Part shown: piece by piece, positions 31,890 through 41,074 of the stretch
How the letters are laid out: each line of letters starts with the position of its first letter
How positions within the stretch are numbered: the stretch's first letter is position 1
Made by a program: the position numbers and the translations under genes
Notes under the pieces: generated by a model
Database searches by the model: none
Told to the model about the DNA's origin: nothing
Seen by the model: only the letters and a program-made list of their open reading frames with translations
DNA from: Curvularia sp. ZM96
Lineage: Eukaryota > Ascomycota > Dothideomycetes > Pleosporales > Pleosporaceae
DNA length: 64,000 nucleotides
Reading direction: 5' to 3'
NCBI GenBank assembly: GCA_022457065.1
Contig: JAJGBQ010000007.1
Location: 434,001-498,000 of the forward strand

Positions 31890-32760
31890 ATGATGCGTAG
31901 CCACCTATTTCTTTTCACAGCTAGTGCCCTTGCGGCCGCCGAAATCCCATCCTTTGGTGAAGAGGTTGATCCAATGAGTACCACGTTTGCAGAAACACCC
32001 ACCGCAAAACCCGCGAGTACACCAACGACTTCCTACGCTCAGTACACACCTATCAAAAGCATTGATCCGTGGCAATGTGCGACAAAGAACATTTCCGACT
32101 ACCTTCTGCCACCCAAGCCTACCGGCGCCCTACTCGACATATATTATGATCACTCTGATGCAATCTACAAAGAATGCGAAGAGCATATCCCAAAGCCCTT
32201 CACAACATACCCTGCTTGCCCTTCTGTTGCAAAAGCTAGTTGGTGCGCGGTAAGTCATAACTGACATTTACTGAGAGAATCTCACTGACACGATATAGTA
32301 CGTATAGACACATCCGCCTCGTCTTGCTGAACAAGACGTATCCTTCTCGAGTTTTCACTGACCGTTTGATATTAACAGAATGTCTACAGCTGTTCCAAGT
32401 TCGAATCTTGCCGAGTTCCGCGCTTATACCAGCACAGCCTCCTCCTGGTGGGCGGCGCGCAGCTCCGACTTGCCTGATATCCTTGATGAATGTCCCAACA
32501 CGTGGAAAGACTTGCAATACGACATCCCTGGTGGCGAAATCTGGCTCAACGCTACCATAGCGCTTGCAGATTGCGAGAGCGTAGAAAAGGTGGACGCGAA
32601 GGCTCAATCGGCCGCGTCCCCATCAGCATCGCAAGCTGCTGCTGGATCCCAGTCCTCGACCGCTTCGCCTTCTGCACCAGCTAAAGAAAACGCTTCGTCA
32701 TTGAAGGAGATGGACGTTGTCCTTGCGAGCTTGGCGGTCGGTTCGATGCTGCTATTTTAG
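31890..32760 (+). CDS. Secreted, GPI-anchor-type fungal protein; frame mismatch at the intron junction
   Basis: Exon 1 (31890-32249) has a signal peptide (MMRSHLFLFTASALAAAE) and a Ser/Thr/Pro-rich stretch, then a Cys-bearing domain with YPACPSVAKASWCA. Exon 2 (32379-32760) reads SSNLAEFRAYTSTASSWW, CPNTWKDLQYDIPGGEIWLN and a Ser/Ala-rich linker. It ends in a hydrophobic tail (LASLAVGSMLLF) that fits a GPI-anchor signal. These parts resemble a family of fungal cell-surface proteins. The strong donor (GTAAGT, 32250) and strong acceptor (ATTAACAG, 32378) put exon 2 one base out of frame with exon 1. The in-frame product would stop after about 32 foreign residues. A weaker acceptor at 32415 (CCGAG) keeps the frame but drops a family block. 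So either unusual splicing, a one-base insertion that breaks the gene, or a sequence error. Confidence 0.6.
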
Positions 32761-33352
32761 GTAATGCTTGTCTCGACACCGCGTCCTGAGAGTGGACGCT
32801 GTATCTGTACCAATACTAGCCTGTGGGTGAAGGCAAGCTGTCTAATAGTAAATAATGTAAACCGCTCAGACAATTCATGCGGGTCTTCCTGGTGGCGTTC
32901 ACGTAACGGAACGCGCCGTTCCGTAAGGAAGCTAGAATATAAGTTTCTCCCTAAGTGATTGGCGGAGTGTGTTTCTTCAATTGAGCTGAAATTTGATCTG
33001 TTGCACGAAGTGTGCTCACTTCGACTTCGATAGCTTCAATTTCACTGTTTCGTTCCGCGGGTCTTTTTTAGATTTTGAGGATCAGGGGCAAAATCGTCGT
33101 GCCTACTTTAGCGCATTCACTGCCAAGTGCCAAGGCGGCCCAGGCCGAAACTGGACGCAATTCCTTCAGACTAGTCCCACTCTTACTACCGACAAAGTCT
33201 CCACTGGAATAGTCTATTGCGGCACAGTTGTACTGATTCACGTCTCTAATGCAATACCGAGGCACAGATAGACACAGTCATAACACTTCAGTTATATCCA
33301 ACCAGCGGCTCTTGACATTTGTTCCAGTCACGGCTCGAAATCAATATTCACT
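32761..33352. other. Intergenic, 0.6 kb
   Basis: Contains a short perfect inverted repeat (see 32906-32924). A 92-codon frame at 32993 lacks support. Promoter of the downstream acidic gene presumably lies here. Confidence 0.5.
32906..32924. repeat. Short palindrome (7-bp stem, 5-base loop)
   Basis: ACGGAAC and GTTCCGT flank GCGCC. It could be a protein-binding site or a chance hairpin; no T-run follows. Confidence 0.5.
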
Positions 33353-34306
33353 ATGGACCCAGTATACTCTCGCGACGAGTTTGTTGCAGCAATACGAGAT
33401 TACTATGACTTCCTGGCGAAAATATTCATGAAGCCTTCCTTCATTATCGAACCACCACAAGACGGCTGGCCGAATATTACCCAGGAAACAATGAAAGGTC
33501 TTGGGAAAACCGACGAAGTAATCGAGTTACTTCGTCACTTGCCATACATTGAATGCAAGCCATACTCAAGTCATCCCGAAGGACTTCCTGGTGCCGTCTT
33601 CATCGACTGGACATACGTCGCGCAAAAGCTTCAGACTGGAGAAGCACATCCCGAGAACGAACTCCTCGCGTCTGAAGGCATCGAAGACCAATTTGAGGGG
33701 AAAATCCCACCATATTGCATAGGTCTTGTGCATGGAGGATACATGATGGACAATGAAGAGCCGGACGTCATCTTGCTAGATACCAAGTCTGGAGTTGTCT
33801 ACTGGATGGATTGCCCAAAGAGCGTTAGAGAGAGCGCTTCGCCTCAGCCCTCTTATCTCATTTACGAGACTGAAGAACGAGAACAGATGGGCGAGAAAGA
33901 CGAACAGCGAAACAACGAGGACAACGAGGACAACGAGGACAACGAGGACAATGAGGAAGACGAAGACGAAGACGAGGAGGAAGATAGCGATGGGGACGAA
34001 GACGAGATCAGATGGGGGCCATGTTGGCCAGTTCGCCACTTTTTCGAGATGCTGAAGAATCAATATTATCAACTAAACTTTATGGCGAAGGACGAAAACA
34101 ACGTTATCGATATCTGGACTACACCAACCGATCTTGGAGAACCCGTCCTAGACGGGTTCACTGACTATTTGCAAGCGATCTACCGCAGACATGGCTGGCC
34201 AGATCTGAACAGGTATCAGAAAGAAGAATGCCTGGCTGAATTGAAGCGGGATTTGAAAGAGAAGTTTCCAAGAAATCACGTGTACTACTTCCGTACTGGT
34301 TGTTAA
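33353..34306 (+). CDS. Hypothetical acidic protein of a fungal lineage family
   Basis: A single exon of 317 residues from an ATG at 33353. The N-terminus (MDPVYSRDEFVAAIRDYYDF) and the GWPNITQETMKGLGKTDEVI block look like a family common in dothideomycetes without an assigned function; this is from memory of pattern, not from a search. The middle holds a repeat of Asn-Glu-Asp units followed by a long Glu/Asp run (33912-34010). The C-terminal part (RWGPCWPVRHFFEMLKNQYY, YLQAIYRRHGWPDLNRY) looks folded. No signal peptide or membrane span, so probably cytosolic or nuclear. Confidence 0.7.
   Translation: MDPVYSRDEFVAAIRDYYDFLAKIFMKPSFIIEPPQDGWPNITQETMKGLGKTDEVIELLRHLPYIECKPYSSHPEGLPGAVFIDWTYVAQKLQTGEAHPENELLASEGIEDQFEGKIPPYCIGLVHGGYMMDNEEPDVILLDTKSGVVYWMDCPKSVRESASPQPSYLIYETEEREQMGEKDEQRNNEDNEDNEDNEDNEEDEDEDEEEDSDGDEDEIRWGPCWPVRHFFEMLKNQYYQLNFMAKDENNVIDIWTTPTDLGEPVLDGFTDYLQAIYRRHGWPDLNRYQKEECLAELKRDLKEKFPRNHVYYFRTGC
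33912..33957. repeat. Coding minisatellite, 9-base unit GACAACGAG
   Basis: About five near-perfect copies coding for Asn-Glu-Asp. The last copy differs by one T, so the array is young and likely to vary in length between strains. Confidence 0.85.
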
Positions 34307-35173
34307 AGATGTTCCAAGTTTGCACTTGAACGCGTTAGAATTCGGAATGGGCAATGCAGACATGCAATAGCAAGTACTGAAATAAGAACCAAGTCAAATT
34401 CATGTCCTAAGCAGTTCTTTGACAGTAGTGTGTAAACATGAGTTTGATGTTGACACAAAGTAATAATTTCATCTTAGTCAAGCTGGTATTGCAAGTCAAC
34501 AAATGATGGTAGATATCTTTTCCACTCTATGTCGCACTGCTAGATCACTGTCGAAGCAAACTTCCAGATAGCTATCTAACTTAACCTCACACATGTGTCC
34601 GCAATGTGATAGAATCGACTACTATGCTAGATTTCCTATTACTATTGGGTTTGTTTGCTTTGTCGACGCTATACTGACACTAACGCACTACTATGTCCTG
34701 ATCTACATGTTCAGCTGGTTGAAGCGCAATCTCTTCGAATGCGCAGTTTATTCGTGAGCAAATGTTACCTCAGCTCTCAAGGCAACTAAAGAATGATGCC
34801 ACTTTTGTGAAAAATGTGTGCTGGCGATTTCACGAGCAGTGTGAGGTGGCTGCAGGCGAGCTTGTGTGCAAACAATACCGGGTTAGTCATCGCAGCGCCT
34901 CACCGGTCCCTACTCATTGTACACACAATACAAACTGCCCATTGTAGTAGCGGGTTCACCCAATCACCCGTCACGTGTAGACCCACATTCACATAAACTG
35001 GTGACTGTCGCAGCTTGCTCTTCCTAGCCCAGTCTATCCTCGCTCTGCTGCTTTCAACCAAGCCAAAAACTCCACCTCGACCTCGTACGTTGGCAGACTT
35101 CTTTTCTTCAAATTTCTGAGTCAAATCGATCACCCGTACTTTGCGTAAGCGCACGAGTCTTCTGCTACTATAC
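34307..35173. other. Gene-free interval, 0.87 kb
   Basis: AT-rich at 34,380-34,760, then a CT-rich leader from about 35,010 that leads into the next gene. I see no coding frame with support. Confidence 0.5.
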
Positions 35174-35231
35174 GTAAGTGAAAAGCGTACTCACGCAACC
35201 GAGATCCAAATCACTAACCCGTTGATTGCAG
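35174..35231 (+). other. Predicted 5' UTR intron
   Basis: GTAAGT donor at 35174, CTAAC-like branch point in CACTAACCCG, acceptor TTGATTGCAG ending three bases before the ATG at 35234. It splits the leader of the downstream gene. Confidence 0.6.
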
Positions 35232-35233
35232 CC

Positions 35234-36262
35234 ATGGACGTATATCCCACCGCAAGAACGATGTCTTCCTATAACGACTGCGACATCATGAGCAAGAAGA
35301 CGCTTGGTTTGAAGGAGTACAAGAAGCTTCAGAAGGCAAAGAAATGCGCCAAGCGTACTGCCGCTGCTCAAGAGGTCAAAGCGAAGACGACTCATTCCGC
35401 TTTCACTGCCGTCGTCGGTGCAAGTAATGCCATGTCCACCAAGGCTGCCTCTGCCGACCAAGACCTCAGTGTCGCCACTTCCGAGTTCAAAGTCACATTC
35501 GATGTCATCGCGCACCGCAAAGCTTTGGAGGCGGCACTGTACGAAAAGATGGAGACACCTCTCGAGATGCTTATCCGATGCAAGTATCAGTTGAGCCTCG
35601 ACGCCGAGTACTACACCATGAATGACGGATCTGCCGACGTGGCTTTGGGAGCTAAATCTGTTGACGATAACGGCTTCGAGACGATCTCCCGTATGGTGAG
35701 CTCGGACAACCACGATGAACTGGCTATCGAAGAGACACAGTTGTCCTTCCAAGAGACTACCGATGCTGAGAAGACTGTCGTCTGTCTCCCTCATGCTCCA
35801 GAGACAGCTCAATATGGCTCAATTTCTCTTGAGCAGCTCTTCGCCGCGGTAGCTGCTGAGGAAAAGACGGCCACTATTAGCTCACAGAAAGCCATGCCAT
35901 TCACACGTTCGTACAACCCACACTGGGCAGACCCGGCGATTGTGGACTACAAGATCAAGCAGCAGACTCTCCGAAAGGCGAGCATCTCCACTACCAATAG
36001 CAGTCACTCAAGCTTCTCTGTGCCTACACCAGACTCATCACCCGTCAAGACCCGGCGCTCCTACACTTCCCGGACGTCTCACTCCAGCGCACGATCTTGG
36101 ACGCCTCCAACTCCAACCTCTTTCCCTCCTGCTTTAGGACACTGGGCTCATCATCCTGAGCCTAAGCCTTACAACATCATGGACTGGAGCACGCCACACA
36201 TGAACTGGAGCCCGCCACAGTGGCCCATCGGTCAGTGGCCCATCGGTCAGTGGAGATGGTGA
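35234..36262 (+). CDS. Hypothetical disordered protein with C-terminal Trp/Pro repeats
   Basis: A single coding exon of 342 residues; the ATG at 35234 follows a predicted leader intron and has a CAGCCATGG context. An N-terminal basic helix (KKTLGLKEYKKLQKAKKCAK) is followed by Ala/Ser-rich sequence. A Ser/Thr/Pro-rich stretch (VPTPDSSPVKTRRSYTS) looks like a phosphorylation target. The C-terminus has Trp-Ser-Pro-Pro and a duplicated PIGQW unit. No domain recognised; the role is unknown. Confidence 0.65.
   Translation: MDVYPTARTMSSYNDCDIMSKKTLGLKEYKKLQKAKKCAKRTAAAQEVKAKTTHSAFTAVVGASNAMSTKAASADQDLSVATSEFKVTFDVIAHRKALEAALYEKMETPLEMLIRCKYQLSLDAEYYTMNDGSADVALGAKSVDDNGFETISRMVSSDNHDELAIEETQLSFQETTDAEKTVVCLPHAPETAQYGSISLEQLFAAVAAEEKTATISSQKAMPFTRSYNPHWADPAIVDYKIKQQTLRKASISTTNSSHSSFSVPTPDSSPVKTRRSYTSRTSHSSARSWTPPTPTSFPPALGHWAHHPEPKPYNIMDWSTPHMNWSPPQWPIGQWPIGQWRW
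36221..36253. repeat. Tandem 15-base duplication TGGCCCATCGGTCAG
   Basis: Two perfect copies in the last codons of the gene at 35234, giving the repeated PIGQW. A perfect copy suggests a recent event. Confidence 0.85.
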
Positions 36263-36752
36263 AAGAATACTAGTGTGTTTCTCTTTAGGTGGTAAGAGCT
36301 TTGCTAGGTCTTGTATTGTGGACAGCAGTGGTGTCAGAAAGTGTTCCTACTCCTGGTAGGAGGTGGTCAGTGTATCATTGCGCCGTGTGGACGACATAGT
36401 TAGCAAGCGTACAGTTCTATATACAAATCTGACAAAATACAACAAAGGTAAATTATGACAAGACTATTTTTGTGATGTATGCATGTATGCTGCAGAGACA
36501 TACGTAACTGACGTGAGTGGTCCCACTGTCAGCGACGTTGGGTGGGGGTGTTAGCAGGAATCGCGCAGGGACTGTGCAAGTGCGGGGGATGTGTGGAGCT
36601 TGGACCGGTCAAGGGTTCCTGCAAGTAATTCGGATTAGACCAACCCAATCTCTCTCTTCGCTTCATCCCCACCACGTCGCATTCATATAGAACCTCTTCA
36701 GCTCGCTACTACTAAATCAAGTTTCTGACTCCACGACTCGTTACTATACACC
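36263..36752. other. Intergenic, 0.49 kb
   Basis: 3' flank of the Trp/Pro protein and promoter with CT-rich leader of the RGG protein. No coding frame. Confidence 0.55.
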
Positions 36753-38149
36753 ATGCTCAAGTCAAAGTGGGCAACCCAGCCTGACGAGGCGGACAAATCA
36801 ACAGCGCCAGCGGCCGCCCACACCCCGCCAAAACCGCAGACCCAATCCACGCCAGCAGAACCAACACCAGTTCAAGTCGAATACGCACCGGTATGTAGAC
36901 AGAAATCTGGCTCCTGCAGTCTCTGTTTCCCCAATACGCGACGCGTGTTACTGCTCTCAGCATTATGCTAACAAACGCCCAGGTTGCTAGTGCATCCTAC
37001 GATCCTACCTATGACGACCCCTCAATAGACCCGTTCGCTCAAACCGCCAGCACCGACGATCTGTTCTTTGACGACGACATCACACCTATTGCCGAGCCCG
37101 TTGTTGAGCCAAATCCACCAGAACTACAGGCTTCCGCTCCCGAATTCGTACCCGAAGACCCAAAGCCACCTGCCGCGCCACAAACACATTTGGCGCCTCA
37201 AGCTCCAAAAGAGCCAAGAAGCAGCGATAGAGGTGGTCGTGGCCGCGGACGGGGGAGGGGCCGGGGAAGGGGCCGTGGTGGCCACAACACTGATATTCGG
37301 CTTGAACAAAACGACAAGAAGGCCGTTGACGTGCCAAAAGAGGCAGAGACTATCACAGAAAATGCTGATTCCCCATCTGCCCCTCCGTCTGCCCCAACAG
37401 AACCGAAGGAAAAGCCAACCCACTCTGTGCGCGGCGACAGGACGCTGACTGGTGGCGCCGCACGAACACGCCTCACAGAAGATCAATTGAACGAAAAGCT
37501 TGCCAATATGCGCATCAAGAATGAAGCCCGCCAGACTGCCCACGCTCGCGCTGAAGCTGACAAAGGTAACTTTGAGGCTCGAGAAGCAGTTATGCAACAG
37601 CAGGATCTGGAGCGCAAGAAAGCGCTTGCTGAGAAGCAAAAGGCCGAACGTCAGAGCCGTCAACAAATGATGGGTGAGCGTGAGAAGAACCGCCAACGTA
37701 AGTTGAAGGCACAACAGGGCCGCGAGTGGGACTTGGAGAAGGAGGATGGTTTCTCAGGCTTTGGAGACGATAAGCGCAGGGGCGCTACTAGAGGTGCCCA
37801 TGGTGGTATTGCTCCCTCACGCCTGACAGAGAATGGGTTCAGCAGCGAGCAGCATAACGACTCCGTGGCCCATTCCGGACGAGGCCGTGGTAGAGGCCGT
37901 GGTGGCAGAGGAGGGCGAGGTGGACGTGGCGACTATGATGGAGCTGGTTCGAGACCCGCAGAGCAGAAGAAGCATGACAACGCTCCTCCTTCTGCCGCGG
38001 ATTTCCCAGAGCTCCCTCCAGCGAAAGGAAACGCTACTGAATCGAAGGAGACCGAGCCCGAACGCCCAAGTATCCAGAAGACAGACTCCTTTGGGCTACC
38101 GTCACCTATGGAAAAGGGCCGCAGTTGGGCTGATGAAGTGGGCTCGTAG
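36753..38149 (+). CDS. RGG/RG-repeat protein, probable RNA-binding
   Basis: Exons 36753-36890 and 36983-38149 join in phase 0 across a 92-nt intron with a GCTAAC branch point, giving 434 residues. Two Arg-Gly-rich blocks (about residues 125-140, and later RGRGRGRGGRGGRGG) flank a long helical, Lys/Arg/Gln-rich middle (DLERKKALAEKQKAERQSRQ). The N-terminus is acidic and Pro-rich. The C-terminus has PPSAADFPELPP and ends KGRSWADEVGS, short motifs repeatedly seen in fungal mRNA-associated proteins. RGG blocks usually bind RNA and are arginine-methylated. I do not recognise a named orthologue. Confidence 0.75.
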
Positions 38150-38407
38150 GAAGAGCTATCCTAGGAAGAGCTATTTTATGAGGGGATTATCGTAAGGCCA
38201 TCCCTAAAAGTATACACTATAGGTGCGGAGTTCAAAAAATCGGATACCACAACCTCTGTGGTTGTACCAGAGAGCGGACGTCAAATCCACTGTGAGTGTG
38301 ACATTGATACGAACTGCGAACACGGTCGAAGAGATAGGTCAGGAGACATAAATCTGTTCACACAGGGGCCACAAGGACCGAATCAAGGTTACCAGCACAT
38401 CAATAAT

Positions 38408-40376
38408 ATGCGGCAGACTTTTCAGAAGCCCTCGTCATTGTTGCCACTGGCATGCCTGCGCGGTGGAGGAACATCAGAAGAAGCCAACGAGGAACGCCAT
38501 CCGAGGTACATTGCTTTGGGTTTTTTTGAGACCAAACGCAGAAAACTGTCTGACACCTTTAGTACACCGTGCAAATCGACAAGGGCTGCGTTTTCCCTGC
38601 GTACCCCGAGTTCGTATGCTGCATCGACACCACATGCATCACCTAACACTGCTTCATCACCTAACACATCTCTTGATCTTTCTTCTCCACTTGCGCCTGC
38701 GTATACGTCGTCATCCAGTTGTCCTACATATGTGCCCCCAAATGCAACAAAATACTACTCCTCTCAAAACATTCCAAAGATAAATTCGCCCTCGGAAACC
38801 ACCGTGAAAAGGCCAGACAAGGTTTTGCAAACTAACCAGTAGGATGAAGCGGCAGATTCGAATGGTCTGGGACAACGGGCTGGGCAACAGGAGCCTGTGA
38901 AAAAACTGCAACAGAGAAACGGCCGCGAAAAAGGCCAGGATGAATGCGCACAAGGGACAGTGGAGCGCGGAAGTCCAAGCCAGGATGAAGCACCGCACCT
39001 CCCCCACCCATGTTATATGACAGACGAGGAATTTAACGCCCTGCCGTGTTGGTCGGATGTCGAAGACGATCCAGCGTACAATGTGAGATATCGTCCGAGA
39101 CTCGCTGTGAGTGGCGCAATAGGACTCCCGGACGTAATAGGCCCAGAGCGTAGAGGTTTATACTCACAAAACTCTTCGCCTGCGAGATCTATACCGCTAC
39201 CCCGGAGTGGCCCACCCGGATTTTCTTCAACTCCGCAGTTCGTAGGAGTATGTGAGGCAATTTCAGTGCTCTCGTTGAAGGGAGCTCGCTCCGATCGTCA
39301 AGATCAGTTATCCTTATCAGACAGAGCTTCGCCTTCAAGCATCTGCACAAACCCGTATTCGATTGGAACGATAGAAGAACCTACTTGCTTAAATCTGGCG
39401 GATACAAGATTGCGTCCACACATCTCCCATCTGCAGAATTCAGGGGGTCGTTCAAGCTTTTGCCGAGGTGCCGCACCCAGGGCATCATCTAATGACGAAC
39501 GGCGGGATGTTTACCATGTTGGAGATGGCCTGTCACCGCGAGATCCGCTGCAGCAGAGCATCACGAGAAACCGAGATGGCGAGAGTGAAGCACAGATCGT
39601 TGCCCCGGATCGACCACCAATTGACTCCGAATTAAACAGCTCGTCATTCACTAATACACCGCACATTCGTTTGCAAGGAGGAGCCGGTTCGGAGGACAGA
39701 GACCATTCTCGCAAGCAATATATGCCACCTTTGTGTAGAGCCAATCCGCCATCTCCAGTGACGGAGCCAAGTCCTGATCCTGAAGATCGGCCACAGAGCG
39801 TATTGCTTCAAGGTGACTACGTACCTTCGCCGTCTCCCGAATTTCCTAGTGAGGAAGTCGGAGAACCCAGTTACCCATCTTCAGACGTTCGTAACGAGCC
39901 GTCCTCTGGGATGTCAGAAAACCGACCTCAGTCACGCTCTTTCCAAAACCTTGATTCCAGTGACCAGACGGAAACCCTAGAACCACCACCTGAAGGTACT
40001 TCAACGTCAGCTCCTATGCATGTGGCTATGCCGCGTAGCGACAGTGTTGTTAATGCACTATTCGACGTTGACGATTCGCTGAATCAGCCAAGAGAAGTTC
40101 TTTGATCGTATAGGATCCGTCCAAGCCAATGGGTGCGTTTGGATTGACGTTCCGAATTTGTCACAGAACAGCCTAGACCAAATCCCACATGGAAGAGCAA
40201 ATGGTGGCCCTGGCACTGCGGATCAGAGTCCAAACCGACCTGGAGGTGGAAACCATCGTTCTGGAGCTGCCAATCCAAGACCAGGGGATGGAGCAACACC
40301 ATGCGAATGTCCGTGTTCAGATCTCGAGGATTGGTGTTGTTATTGTTGTGAGGAAGATTTATGTTTAGTCCAGTGA
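38408..40376 (+). CDS. Long disordered protein with Cys-rich C-terminus (three-exon model)
   Basis: Predicted exons 38408-38803, 38843-40096 and 40167-40376 (619 residues). The frame runs through the whole region with a single in-frame TAG at 38840-38842. A 39-nt intron (GTGAAA at 38804, branch CTAAC, acceptor CAGTAG) would remove exactly that codon and keep phase 0. The second intron (GTTCTT...GTCACAG) is also in phase 0 but has a weak donor. The protein is Ser/Pro-rich and disordered, with a possible ordered piece (YMTDEEFNALPCWSDVEDD). The tail ECPCSDLEDWCCYCCEEDL has eight cysteines in about 22 residues and might be lipid-modified or metal-binding. Alternatives are two shorter genes or a premature stop. 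No domain recognised. Confidence 0.5.
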
Positions 40377-41074
40377 GGGTTCGTAGATTATTAGGTAGAG
40401 GGAATGATGGGGCTCGGTTTACTCAACAACGCATAGAGTAATAAACGGAAGTATCATCAATCATACACATTAATGTTATTCAGTCTCGAGCTTTTTCCTT
40501 ATGATGTCAATCATCGTTTTTACTACTAGGATACCTCATACACGAGGGCAAATAATATTGACAAACTGTTGATAGTGATGAGAGACAGAGTAACGAATAC
40601 AAAGACCCAATTTCTCTTCATCCTTGCGTTTTTAAAGTGAGAACTGGTTATTTTTCTATATTTCTGCTAAGCAGACTTGCAAAGATAACCTAAAGCACAA
40701 AACAGCCGCCGCATAGGGAGCGCCCAATCGCCATTGAGTCTCCACACTTCCCCAGAAACAGTAGAAAGAGAGAAACGTATCTAGCATTACTACATACAAC
40801 CCAAGTCCGCCCTTCGAAGGAAGGGTGGAAGGTTGAAGGAGGAATTTTTTGCTCCTGGTAAGAACATGATAAAGGCCTGGAAACCACAAGAACTGCGAGC
40901 ATTCCCTTCAGAGACGCCATTTTTTTGGTGCGCTCATGGAGGGATGTTTTTTTTCAACGTCGCATCATTACCTGTCGTTAGAAGCCATTAACACGGAAAC
41001 CGAAAAAGAAACAAGGGGGTATCAGAGTCGGTGAGAAGATAGAGATGCGGCTGCCGAGAGGAGAGATGGTGAGT
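40377..41074. other. Convergent 3' flanks, 0.7 kb
   Basis: Lies between two convergent genes. Two GAAGG-type short inverted stretches around 40,810-40,830 (TTCGAAGGAAGGGTGGAAGG). No coding support. Confidence 0.5.
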
